From: Azonexus sp.
Lineage (GTDB): Bacteria; Pseudomonadota; Gammaproteobacteria; Burkholderiales; Rhodocyclaceae
Assembly (NCBI RefSeq): GCF_030824335.1
Contig: NZ_JAVBXX010000007.1
Coordinates: 124,001-188,000 of the forward strand
DNA: 64,000 bases
Direction: 5' to 3'
Part shown: piece by piece, positions 56,240-64,000 of the stretch
Numbering within the stretch: the first letter of the stretch is position 1
How the letters are laid out: each line of letters begins with the position of its first letter
Program-made: the position numbers and the translations under genes
Notes under the pieces: model-generated
Databases searched by the model: none
What the model was told of the DNA's origin: nothing
The model's input: the letters and a program-made list of their open reading frames with translations, nothing else

Positions 56240-59035
56240 TTATTTCTGCGTTTCGACCAAAACCAGTGGTTCGGAAACTGATGCTTCATTGCTCTTTGGC
56301 TTGCGCTGGCGTCCCAGCTTGACCGGTGCCGGTTCAATCGAGGGTGCGACAAATTGCGATGTAGTTTGCACCATGACCAGACCACTGTCAGACAAGGTGG
56401 CTTCGATATCAATCGGAGCGCTGCTCATCTGTGAGGCTGCACGTGGGATTTCTTCGCTGACTGTTTCGATTGCCGTTTGTACGGCTGGCGCAAAGGCCTG
56501 AGGTGCGGCAAAGATTTCCTGGGGGGCTACTGCGACAGGCTCGCTGACTGGCAGCGGAGCGGTTTCCACCGGGGTGACGACTGGTGCTTGTTCAGCAATG
56601 GTGACAGCCGCTTCAGCGACAGCGACTGTTGCTGCAACCGGCGCTTGAGCTTTAGGCGTTTCGTTGATCTGTTCGGTTACAACGACTGGTGTTGTTGCAA
56701 CAACCGTCGGATGTGACGTAGCTTCATTGCTTGCTTCTGCAGCGATGCTGGCAACGGTCTTTTCTGCAGCCGGGATGACGACGAGGACGGGTTCCTGATT
56801 GGCTGATTCCGCAACAGTAAATGGGAGGCTGGCTTCATTACTGACTCCGCCATCATTGCCGTTGTTTTCCTGCTCATTGCGACGTTCGCTACGGCCGCGT
56901 CCACCGCGGCGACCTCTGCGGCGACTGTTGCTTTGGTCATCGCTGGCCGGATTGTCGGTTTGCGTCGGCTGAGTGTTGTTCAGATCCTCTTGTTGTACCT
57001 GTTCGACGGCGAGCTTGCTTTCGCTGGCTACGGTCGGAGTGCGTTCGCGGCGTTCCTTGCGCGGACGACGTTCCTGACGTTCTTGGCGTTCCCCGTTCGG
57101 GTTTGCGGCCGCCTCTGACTCTTCGCGAACCGGCTTGTCGCCACGTTCGTTACGGTTACCGCCCCGTTCGCTGCGCTCTTCGTCGCGCCGGTTGTTGTTG
57201 CGTCCGTTACGACGATTTTCACTGCGACCTTCGCCGCGTTCGCGCCGGCCTTCGCCACCACGGGAGTCCCGCCCCTTGCGGGCAGGTGTTTCCGGTTTTG
57301 CTTCGACGATGACGGGCTTGGCCGGTGAGCGGAACCAGGAAACGATCTTGGCGAACAGACCAGCTTCCTGTGCTACCGGTTGCGGCGACTCTGTTGCTTC
57401 CTGCTTGTCTGCCATGATCGGCGCAGGCTGGTCAGGAGAAATGCCCTTGATGGCAGCTTCCTGGCGCGGTTTGGCATGTTCTTGCTGTGCGGCTTGCTTG
57501 GCGGCCTCTTCGATCGGCTGATCGACCATCTTGTAGGATGGCTCACGCACGTCGTCACCGTTCAGGTCATCATGGCGTAAACGGACAATCGTGTGTGCTG
57601 GTGTTTCGAGGTGCACATTCGGAATCAACAGAATGGTGACCTTGTGACGCAACTCGATGGCCTGGATATCCGGACGTTTCTCGTTCAGTAGGAAGGTGGC
57701 GACATCGACCGGAACCTGAACATGCACGGCGCCGGTGTTTTCCTTCATCGCTTCCTCTTCCAGGATGCGCAGAATGTGCAGCGCAGCGGATTCTGTGGAG
57801 CGGATATGGCCGGTGCCGGTGCAGCGCGGGCAGGAGATGTAACTGGTTTCGGCCAGGGCAGGGCGCAGACGCTGGCGGGAAAGTTCCATCAGCCCGAAGC
57901 GACTGATTTTGCCCATCTGGACACGAGCGCGGTCGAAGCGCAGTGCATCACGCAAGCGATTTTCGACTTCACGCTGGTTCTTGCTGTTTTCCATGTCGAT
58001 GAAGTCGATGACGATCAGGCCGCCCAGGTCGCGCAGGCGAAGCTGGCGGGCCAGTTCTTCCGCAGCTTCCAGATTCGTCTTGAAGGCCGTTTCTTCGATA
58101 TCGGCACCTTTGGTGGCACGACCGGAGTTGACGTCAACCGCAACCAGCGCCTCAGTATGATCGATGACGATGGCGCCGCCGGACGGCAGGTTGACCTGGC
58201 GCACGAAGGCGGTTTCGATCTGGTGTTCGATCTGGAAGCGGGAAAACAACGGCACATCGTCGCTGTAGCGCTTGACGCGATTGATGTTGCCCGGCATGAC
58301 CGTGCCCATGAAGGCGCGTGCCTGCTCGTACACTTCATCGGTGTCGATCAGGATTTCCCCGATGTCCGGCTGGAAGTAGTCGCGAATGGCGCGAATGACC
58401 AAGCTGCCTTCGAGATAAATCAGGAAGGCGCCTTTTTGCTGATTGGCTGCGCCTTCGATGGCGGTCCACAGTTGCAGCAGGTAATTCAAGTCCCACTGCA
58501 GCTCTTCGGCTTGCCGGCCAATTGCTGCGGTGCGGGCAATCAGGCTCATGCCGCCGGGCACTTCCAGTTGATCCATGACTTCGCGCAATTCAGCACGTTC
58601 GTCACCATCAACGCGACGTGAAACACCGCCACCACGTGGGTTGTTCGGCATCAGGACCAGATAGCGGCCAGCCAGCGAAACGTAGGTGGTGAGGGCGGCG
58701 CCCTTGTTGCCACGCTCGTCCTTGTCGACCTGAACGATCAGTTCCTGGCCTTCTTTCAGGGCGTCCTGAATTCTGGCCTTGCCGGGTTCGACACCGGGCT
58801 GGAAAAAAGCCCGTGAAACTTCCTTGAAGGGCAGGAAACCGTGGCGTTCTGCACCGTAGTCGACGAAGCAGGCTTCGAGCGACGGTTCGATACGGGTGAT
58901 GACGCCTTTGTAAATATTGCTTTTACGTTGTTCCTTGGCGGCAGATTCAATGTCGAGATCAATCAGTTTTTGACCATCGACAATGGCGACACGGAGTTCT
59001 TCCGCCTGTGTCGCATTGAAGAGCATGCGTTTCAT
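56240..59035 (-). CDS. rne: Ribonuclease E
   Basis: Endoribonuclease for rRNA/tRNA maturation and mRNA decay. The N-terminal catalytic half has MKRMLFNATQAEELRVAIVDG, an S1 domain (about 35-125), the DNase I-like part with VAVDVNSGR and VIDFIDM, and the Zn-link CPRCTGTGH (about 401). The C-terminal half is disordered: an Arg/Glu/Asn-rich block (about 620-720) likely binds RNA, and a Val/Ala/Pro-rich tail follows. ATG 59035 gives 931 residues; the frame continues 16 codons upstream without support. Confidence 0.96.
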   Translation of the reverse strand: MKRMLFNATQAEELRVAIVDGQKLIDLDIESAAKEQRKSNIYKGVITRIEPSLEACFVDYGAERHGFLPFKEVSRAFFQPGVEPGKARIQDALKEGQELIVQVDKDERGNKGAALTTYVSLAGRYLVLMPNNPRGGGVSRRVDGDERAELREVMDQLEVPGGMSLIARTAAIGRQAEELQWDLNYLLQLWTAIEGAANQQKGAFLIYLEGSLVIRAIRDYFQPDIGEILIDTDEVYEQARAFMGTVMPGNINRVKRYSDDVPLFSRFQIEHQIETAFVRQVNLPSGGAIVIDHTEALVAVDVNSGRATKGADIEETAFKTNLEAAEELARQLRLRDLGGLIVIDFIDMENSKNQREVENRLRDALRFDRARVQMGKISRFGLMELSRQRLRPALAETSYISCPRCTGTGHIRSTESAALHILRILEEEAMKENTGAVHVQVPVDVATFLLNEKRPDIQAIELRHKVTILLIPNVHLETPAHTIVRLRHDDLNGDDVREPSYKMVDQPIEEAAKQAAQQEHAKPRQEAAIKGISPDQPAPIMADKQEATESPQPVAQEAGLFAKIVSWFRSPAKPVIVEAKPETPARKGRDSRGGEGRRERGEGRSENRRNGRNNNRRDEERSERGGNRNERGDKPVREESEAAANPNGERQERQERRPRKERRERTPTVASESKLAVEQVQQEDLNNTQPTQTDNPASDDQSNSRRRGRRGGRGRSERRNEQENNGNDGGVSNEASLPFTVAESANQEPVLVVIPAAEKTVASIAAEASNEATSHPTVVATTPVVVTEQINETPKAQAPVAATVAVAEAAVTIAEQAPVVTPVETAPLPVSEPVAVAPQEIFAAPQAFAPAVQTAIETVSEEIPRAASQMSSAPIDIEATLSDSGLVMVQTTSQFVAPSIEPAPVKLGRQRKPKSNEASVSEPLVLVETQK

Positions 59036-59430
59036 TGTATTGGGGCTCCAGCGCGCTTGTGCACACTGCAACGAAACGCCCATGCAGGCAGCGACAGGTT
59101 CAGTTATCGGGTTGCGTCATGTTGGGAGGCAAAGGCGATGATGAATGTGCTGATCGTTAAATAATCGCGAGTCTTTTTGTGAAATGCGCGATCTGGAATT
59201 CCTGCGACGGGCGATCCGTGCGTGCTTATGGCGAGCTTATCCGATAACATCACTACTTTTGGTGAGTGAACTTAACCAGTCGTTTTACGTTGGTTTGTCC
59301 CGGGCAATTGGCACGGGAGAGACTTCGTAGCCTGCCGTATGGCGGTCGCGCATGGAGCGCGAGGGCGGACGGTCTGACGGTTCGACATCCCTTCAAACCG
59401 AGACGTAAAACGCAGGCAGTATATTAGAAA
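59036..59430 (-). promoter_or_regulatory. rne leader region, divergent to rluC
   Basis: 395 bp without a gene. On the minus strand TATACT (complement of 59418-59423) could be the rne -10, giving a leader of about 375 nt. GC-rich hairpins are visible (CGCGC/GCGCG around 59350-59362; CCCG/CGGG near 59310). A long structured rne leader is the E. coli autoregulatory arrangement. The same sequence on + strand offers TATATT (59420-59425) for rluC. Confidence 0.45.
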
Positions 59431-60435
59431 ATGAATGGTGCAGGGAACAATTCAGTCACCCATGTTGTGATCGACGAAGAGGCTCAGGGCCAGCGCCTTG
59501 ACAACTATTTGTTGCGGCACTGCAAGGGGGTGCCGAAAAGCCATGTTTATCGCATTCTGCGTAGCGGCGAGGTGCGGGTAAATAGCGGTCGGGTGGACGC
59601 AACCTATCGACTGGTGGCGGGTGACAATATCCGCATTCCACCGATCCGCATTGCCGAAAGGCCACAAAACGAAGTCGACGAAGCAGCCAAGCAGCGGGTT
59701 GATTTGCCAATTCTCTATGAGGATGAGGCCTTGCTGGTTATCGACAAACCCGAAGGCATCGCGGTGCACGGCGGCAGCGGTGTCAGCTTTGGCGTCATTG
59801 AGGCTTTGCGCCGTCAGCGACCACAAGCGAAATTCCTTGAGTTGGCACATCGCCTGGATCGCGAAACCTCCGGTATTTTGCTGGTCGGCAAGAAACGGCT
59901 GGCGCTGGTTGCGTTGCATGACATGTTCCGCGAGCATGGTGCCGGAGCAGACAAGCGCTATCTGGTACTGGTTCAGGGGCGCTGGATGAATACGACGCAG
60001 CACGTCAAGGCGCCGCTGCTCAAATACTTGACGGATAGCGGTGAGCGCCGGGTTTCAGTCAATACGGAAGGCAAGGCGTCGCACACAGTGTTTCGTTTGC
60101 TGGCCCGGTGGCCCGAAATGAGCCTGCTGGAAGCGCAGTTGAAGACTGGACGTACACACCAGATTCGGGTGCATCTGGCACATCTCGGTTTCCCTATTCT
60201 GGGTGATGAAAAATACGGTGACTTCAATCTGAACAAGCGCCTGCGTCCGGCTGGCTTGAAACGTATGGCCTTGCATGCCTGGCGGATGGCTTTTGTCCAC
60301 CCGCTCAGCGGCGCCCCCATGGAATGCATCGCGCCGTTGCCGGAGGGGCTTCGTCGTTATATTTCTGCGGTCGACGCCCATCGGGGGCGGGAATTCGCCG
60401 CGGACAACCTGCAGCAGATTCTGGATGCTCGATGA
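59431..60435 (+). CDS. rluC: 23S rRNA pseudouridine synthase RluC
   Basis: Pseudouridylates 23S rRNA (955/2504/2580 in E. coli). An S4 RNA-binding domain (about 18-75) precedes the RluA-type catalytic domain with catalytic Asp in HRLDRETSG (D143) and LKTGRTHQIRVHLAH. Length is 334. It lies divergent to rne, the conserved arrangement. The stop overlaps the next ATG. Confidence 0.95.
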   Translation: MNGAGNNSVTHVVIDEEAQGQRLDNYLLRHCKGVPKSHVYRILRSGEVRVNSGRVDATYRLVAGDNIRIPPIRIAERPQNEVDEAAKQRVDLPILYEDEALLVIDKPEGIAVHGGSGVSFGVIEALRRQRPQAKFLELAHRLDRETSGILLVGKKRLALVALHDMFREHGAGADKRYLVLVQGRWMNTTQHVKAPLLKYLTDSGERRVSVNTEGKASHTVFRLLARWPEMSLLEAQLKTGRTHQIRVHLAHLGFPILGDEKYGDFNLNKRLRPAGLKRMALHAWRMAFVHPLSGAPMECIAPLPEGLRRYISAVDAHRGREFAADNLQQILDAR

Positions 60436-61082
60436 AATACGAACTTGTGGTTTTCGATTGGGATGGTACTTTGCTGGATTCCGCTGGCGCCATCGTGCAT
60501 GCCATTCAGGCGGCTTGTCGTGATCTCGATCTGCCTGTACCGGAAGATGCCCGGGCACGTCATGTGATTGGTCTTGGTCTGGCAGATGCCATGCGGCATG
60601 CGGTGCCGGACCTGCCGCCGGAAAGCTATCCGGTGATGATCGAACGTTACCGTTTTCACTATTTATCCGGTGACCATGATTTGCTGCTGTTTGATGGAGT
60701 TCCGGAAATGCTGGCCCGCCTCAAGGCGGCTGGCCACATCCTGGCGGTGGCGACGGGCAAGAGTCGGCTCGGATTGGAGCGAGCGCTGGATCATTCCGGT
60801 TTGCGGCCGCTTTTTTCGGCCTCGCGTTGCGCCGACGAATGTCATTCCAAGCCGCATCCGCAAATGTTGCAAGAGTTGATGCTCGAGTTTGCTATGCCGG
60901 AGGCGGCAACGGTGATGATTGGCGATACTTCCCACGATCTGTTGATGGCACAAAATGCTGGTGTTGGCGCCTTGGCAGTTACTTATGGCGCACATCCGCA
61001 CGATCATCTGCTTGATCATGCGCCGCTTGCCTGTCTGCATAATGTTCCCGAACTTGACGCATGGCTGAAGAAAAACGCCTGA
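60432..61082 (+). CDS. HAD-family hydrolase (phosphoglycolate phosphatase-like)
   Basis: A 216-residue HAD phosphatase with nucleophile motif FDWDGTLLDS (D9, D11), motif II VATGKS, Lys in HSKPHP and motif IV GDTSHDLLMA. The cap is helical, as in Gph/pyrophosphatase types, but the substrate is not certain. ATG 60432 overlaps the rluC stop; the frame upstream lies in rluC. It overlaps the Rieske gene by 22 bp. Confidence 0.88.
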   Translation: MKYELVVFDWDGTLLDSAGAIVHAIQAACRDLDLPVPEDARARHVIGLGLADAMRHAVPDLPPESYPVMIERYRFHYLSGDHDLLLFDGVPEMLARLKAAGHILAVATGKSRLGLERALDHSGLRPLFSASRCADECHSKPHPQMLQELMLEFAMPEAATVMIGDTSHDLLMAQNAGVGALAVTYGAHPHDHLLDHAPLACLHNVPELDAWLKKNA

Positions 61083-61426
61083 TTTGCGCCTCGGGTGCGC
61101 TCGAGGATGGTGGAAAAGGGGTGCGTTTTACCGTTGACCGCAATGAACGTGATGTGCCGGCGTTTGTTGTGCGTTACCGTGGGAAGGTCTATGGCTACGT
61201 GAACGAATGCGGTCATGTACCAGCCGAACTCGATTGGCAGCACGGAGAGTTCTTTGACTATTCCAAGCTATACTTGATTTGCGCCATTCATGGCGCACTT
61301 TACGCGCCGGATACCGGGCGCTGCCTCGGTGGCCGTTGTCAGGGCAGGGGGCTGAAACCTTTGCCGGTGTGCGAGGTCGGAGAAAACATATTCTTACTGC
61401 TGGATAAGCCAAATGGACAAGCTTGA
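61061..61426 (+). CDS. Small Rieske [2Fe-2S] protein
   Basis: A 121-residue single-domain Rieske protein. The cluster ligands are C50-G-H52 and C74-A-I-H77. No signal peptide, so cytoplasmic; it looks like a Rieske ferredoxin rather than a bc1 subunit. Partner unknown. It overlaps the HAD gene at its start and the S49 peptidase gene by 14 bp at its end, so the chain rluC-HAD-Rieske-peptidase is translated together. Confidence 0.87.
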   Translation: MAEEKRLICASGALEDGGKGVRFTVDRNERDVPAFVVRYRGKVYGYVNECGHVPAELDWQHGEFFDYSKLYLICAIHGALYAPDTGRCLGGRCQGRGLKPLPVCEVGENIFLLLDKPNGQA

Positions 61427-62372
61427 ACCCCCTGATAACGAGCCCGGCTGGGAGCGCAAAACCTTGGAGAAGCTGGCTTTTGCCACGCTGGAAGAGCAGC
61501 GTTCGCGGCGGCGCTGGGGGATTTTTTTCAAATTTCTCGGTTTTGGATATATTGCGATCATTCTTTTTGCGATGGTCGAGTGGAACAAGGAAACCGTCTC
61601 GGATCGGCATGTTGCACTGATCGATTTGCAAGGGGTGATTGCCGCCAAGTCGGAGGCCAATGCCGAGGGGTTGATCTCTGCGCTGAATGCTGCATTCGAT
61701 GCACCAAAGTCCGTTGCTGTGGTTTTGCGCATCAATAGTCCAGGGGGGAGTCCGGTTCAGGCCGGTATGGTCAATGATGAAATTCATCGTTTGCGGACCA
61801 AGTTTCCGGACAAGCCGATCTATACCGTGATCGAGGATGTTTGTGCCTCGGGGGGGTATTACGTGGCAGCGGCAACCGACAGGATTTACGTTAACAAGGC
61901 CAGCGTGGTTGGGTCTATTGGTGTATTGATGGATGGTTTCGGGTTTACCGGAACGATGGAGAAATTGGGCGTTGAGCGACGTTTGCTGACGGCTGGCGAA
62001 AACAAGGGGTTTCTCGATCCGTTTTCACCGCAGGCTGAGGAGCATAAGGCGCATGCCAAAGTCTTGTTGAGCGATATTCACGCCCAGTTCATCGAGGTCG
62101 TAAAAACTGGGCGCGGTCAGCGGCTCAAGGATGATCCGGAGGTTTTTTCCGGCTTGATGTGGACCGGTGCACAAAGTATCAAAATGGGTTTGGCTGATGA
62201 TTTTGGTACCGTTGATTCTGTGGCGCGCGACGTGGTCAAGGTTGAAGATGTGCTTGATTACTCCATCAAGGAAAATATCGCCGAGCGCTTTGCCAAGCGA
62301 CTGGGTGCAGGTGCGGTCGACAGTTTCTGGCGTGGATTTTCCAGTAGTGGATTTGGCTTTCGCCTGAACTGA
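61413..62372 (+). CDS. S49-family signal peptide peptidase (SppA/SohB-like)
   Basis: A 319-residue membrane protease. One membrane helix (about 37-55) anchors a periplasmic domain. Catalytic Ser in VCASGGYYVAAA and likely Lys in ENKGFLDPF make the Ser/Lys dyad; RINSPGGSPVQAG is the family oxyanion segment. The short form, about half the length of E. coli SppA, would act as an oligomer. Last gene of the rluC run. Confidence 0.9.
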   Translation: MDKLEPPDNEPGWERKTLEKLAFATLEEQRSRRRWGIFFKFLGFGYIAIILFAMVEWNKETVSDRHVALIDLQGVIAAKSEANAEGLISALNAAFDAPKSVAVVLRINSPGGSPVQAGMVNDEIHRLRTKFPDKPIYTVIEDVCASGGYYVAAATDRIYVNKASVVGSIGVLMDGFGFTGTMEKLGVERRLLTAGENKGFLDPFSPQAEEHKAHAKVLLSDIHAQFIEVVKTGRGQRLKDDPEVFSGLMWTGAQSIKMGLADDFGTVDSVARDVVKVEDVLDYSIKENIAERFAKRLGAGAVDSFWRGFSSSGFGFRLN

Positions 62373-63080
62373 TTACGCCAGTAGCAGGAAGACTGTCGGA
62401 CGCCGCTCGATTTCGGGCGGCGTTTGTTTTTTCCACTGGGCAATCGTGCGTGTCTGTATCGACTCGCCGGGTAAGGTCAGGTCTGTTGCGACGCACAGGC
62501 GACTTGCCGGTTGGCAGGTTTGCAGGATGGCATCGAACATGGCCCGGTTGCGGTAAGGCGTTTCGATAAATAGCTGCGTCTGTTTGTGCTTGCGCGAATC
62601 GGTTTCCAGTTCACGCAGGGCTTTGTTGCGGTCGACTTCCTTGGCGGGTAAATATCCCAGAAAAGCAAAGCGCTGACCATTGAGGCCGGAGGCCATGAGA
62701 GCCAGGAGCGGCGAGGAGGGGCCGACCAGCGGTACAACACGGATGTTTTCCTGTTGCGCCAAGGCAACCAGATTGGCGCCCGGGTCGGCGACGGCGGGGC
62801 AGCCGGCTTCGGACAGCAGTCCGACGTTGTGGCCGGCGCGTAGTGGTGCCAGCAGGCGATCGAGAGCGTCTGTCTTGGTGTGTTCGTTCAGTTCGTCAAG
62901 CTGCAGTTCCTGGAGTGGCAGATCGGTACCGGCGGCTTTCAGAAAGGCGCGGGCACTTTTCGCCTGCTCAACGACAAAGTGGGTCAGTGGCCGGATGGTT
63001 GCCAGAATATTGGGGTGCAGGTTGTCCTGGGGAGAGACCGGGCCGAGCGGAACGGGAATCAGGTAGAGCGTGCCTGTCAT
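62373..63080 (-). CDS. RsmI-family SAM-dependent methyltransferase
   Basis: Tetrapyrrole-methylase fold protein of 235 residues. TLYLIPVPLG at the N-terminus and LLSEAGCPAVADPG near residue 100 match the RsmI (16S rRNA C1402 2'-O-methyltransferase) family. The sequence diverges from canonical RsmI and the maf neighbourhood is typical of a betaproteobacterial paralogue, so the target may differ. ATG 63080 overlaps the stop of the Maf gene; the upstream open frame is a shadow. Confidence 0.8.
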   Translation of the reverse strand: MTGTLYLIPVPLGPVSPQDNLHPNILATIRPLTHFVVEQAKSARAFLKAAGTDLPLQELQLDELNEHTKTDALDRLLAPLRAGHNVGLLSEAGCPAVADPGANLVALAQQENIRVVPLVGPSSPLLALMASGLNGQRFAFLGYLPAKEVDRNKALRELETDSRKHKQTQLFIETPYRNRAMFDAILQTCQPASRLCVATDLTLPGESIQTRTIAQWKKQTPPEIERRPTVFLLLA

Positions 63081-63658
63081 CACAGTATCCCCGTGCCTTG
63101 CTGGCGCAGCATGTCGCATAGGGCAATCAGCGGCAGGCCAATCAGGGCGGTTGGGTCGTCGCCGTGCATGGCGGCCAGCAGGGCAATCCCCAGTCCTTCG
63201 GATTTGGCTGAGCCGGCGCAATTGTAGGCGGGTTCTCGGCGCAGATAATTTTCGATTTCGCTGTCGCTGAGGGTGCGGAAGGTGACCAGTGTCGGCACCC
63301 CGCGAACGTCGGTTCTGCCGGAGCGGGCGTTATACAGGCACAGCCCGGTAAAAAAGTTGACGGTTTGGCCGGAGAGTTCGCGTAATTGTTCGACGGCTCG
63401 TTCGTGCGTCCCGGGTTTTCCGTAAATTTTGCCGTTGACCGTAGCAACCTGGTCACTGCCGATAATCAGTGCATCCGGGTGGGTGTTGGCAACCGCTCTG
63501 GCTTTCGCTTCGGATAGGCGTAATGCCAGCGCTTCCGGGGCTTCGCCGGGCAGGGCGGTTTCGTCGGTTTCAGGGTTGGCGGTGATGAACGGGATGCCAA
63601 GGCGAGCGAGCAATTCCCTGCGATAAGGTGAGGTTGAGGCGAGGATAAGGTTTTGCAT
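63080..63658 (-). CDS. Maf-like nucleotide pyrophosphatase, YceF type
   Basis: House-cleaning NTP pyrophosphatase. [18 protein letters not shown] and GSDQVA are Maf signatures; [10 protein letters not shown] and [17 protein letters not shown] resemble E. coli YceF, which hydrolyses 7-methyl-GTP. Start set at ATG 63658 (192 residues), since the seven upstream residues are not family-like. It is divergent from yceD, as in many proteobacteria. Confidence 0.9.
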   Translation of the reverse strand: MQNLILASTSPYRRELLARLGIPFITANPETDETALPGEAPEALALRLSEAKARAVANTHPDALIIGSDQVATVNGKIYGKPGTHERAVEQLRELSGQTVNFFTGLCLYNARSGRTDVRGVPTLVTFRTLSDSEIENYLRREPAYNCAGSAKSEGLGIALLAAMHGDDPTALIGLPLIALCDMLRQQGTGIL

Positions 63659-63714
63659 GATGAAAGTTTTTGGCAACAAGGCCTTGCATCAATAACTTGA
63701 AGCAGCACTTTGTT

Positions 63715-63743
63715 TTGACTTGGACAGCCGAAAATAATATCAT
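63715..63743 (+). promoter_or_regulatory. yceD promoter
   Basis: TTGACT (63715-63720), 17-bp spacer, TATCAT (63738-63743); start near 63750, 22 nt before the proposed TTG start. Confidence 0.55.
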
Positions 63744-63771
63744 CTCGCGTTTTAGTCGGACCAGATTCAAA

Positions 63772-64000
63772 TTGAAAAGGATAGCTGACGCTTTTGCCTT
63801 TGCTCGGGATGCACGTGTTCTGAAAGGAACGCTGGCGGTTTCGACGCTTGAACGCCTGCATGATCTGCTGGCTGATGTGAGCGGGGAGGTTTCCTGGTGC
63901 ATCGAAGGTTTCAAGGATGAAGGCGGCGAGTTGATGTTGCAGTTGTCAGTTGGTGGTTGTATTCAACTGGCCTGTCAGCGTTGTCTTGAGGCAATCCCTT
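63772..64000 (+). CDS. YceD/DUF177 family protein, 5' part (continues beyond window)
   Basis: An open frame running off the right edge reads RIADAFAFARDARVLKG...LACQRCLEAIP. The FARDARVLKGT start and the CQRCL pair near its end are typical of DUF177, whose genes precede rpmF and plsX and help 23S rRNA accumulation in some bacteria. No in-frame ATG exists near the promoter; TTG 63772 is the best start and a GTG/ATG alternative was not found. Maf on the other side supports it. Confidence 0.65.
   Translation, partial: MKRIADAFAFARDARVLKGTLAVSTLERLHDLLADVSGEVSWCIEGFKDEGGELMLQLSVGGCIQLACQRCLEAIP

Noticed and set aside
59100-59430. Possible RNase P RNA or other large ncRNA
   Set aside because: None of the conserved RNase P or 6S segments is visible; the divergent rne leader explains the gap better.

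Overview
The window reads as a chromosomal segment of a betaproteobacterium, most likely of the Rhodocyclales (Dechloromonas/Azonexus-like). This rests on the gene order (zipA-ligA; rpsB-tsf-pyrH-frr-uppS-cdsA-dxr-rseP-bamA-skp-lpxD-fabZ-lpxA-lpxB-rnhB; rne/rluC-HAD-Rieske-sppA; rsmI-like-maf-yceD), the moderately high GC, and protein signatures. The genus is inference, not a database match. There is no phage, CRISPR array or intact insertion sequence.

Region by region: 1-5.7 kb is a tightly overlapping + strand operon: end of zipA, ligA, galU, a hypoxanthine phosphoribosyltransferase, an uncharacterised SAM methyltransferase and a methylthioinosine phosphorylase. From 5.7 to 10.1 kb are glnD and map (- strand) and a lone rmlD/rfbD. 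From 10.1 to 25.1 kb is a long + strand run for translation (rpsB, tsf, frr), UMP kinase, isoprenoid/undecaprenyl synthesis, envelope biogenesis (cdsA, rseP, bamA, skp), lipid A (lpxD, fabZ, lpxA, lpxB), RNase HII and an RNA methyltransferase.

From 25.1 to 38.9 kb is a carbon-metabolism block around the lactate-pyruvate-PEP-oxaloacetate node. It holds uspA-ppc-ppsR, an FeS D-lactate dehydrogenase (Dld-II type), lutA-lutC-lutB for L-lactate oxidation, a divergent LldR-type GntR regulator with three palindromic operators, and ppsA directly behind that regulator. A 0.6 kb pair of inverted dispersed repeats separates dld from lutB. From 38.9 to 42.9 kb is an accessory patch: a membrane-anchored TPR protein with eight near-identical 129-bp repeats, flanked by 93-bp direct repeats of the ppsA 3' end and terminator, then two small exported proteins.

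From 43 to 52.3 kb are tRNA-Leu(GAG), a hybrid histidine kinase, typA/bipA, a probable small membrane protein, a GGDEF-EAL protein, moaA, tRNA-Asn(GTT) and an AsmA-like protein with a soluble N-terminal domain. From 52.3 to 64 kb are an aromatic aminotransferase, uvrB, a low-molecular-weight phosphotyrosine phosphatase, rne with a long leader, rluC, a HAD phosphatase, a Rieske protein, an S49 peptidase, an RsmI-family methyltransferase, a YceF-type Maf protein and the start of yceD.

The most notable points are the lldR-ppsA unit with its operator/promoter layout, the direct-repeat-bounded TPR gene whose repeats alternate in a two-unit pattern, the over-represented 13-mer TTTTGCGGTCGAC, and a 52-residue membrane ORF after typA.
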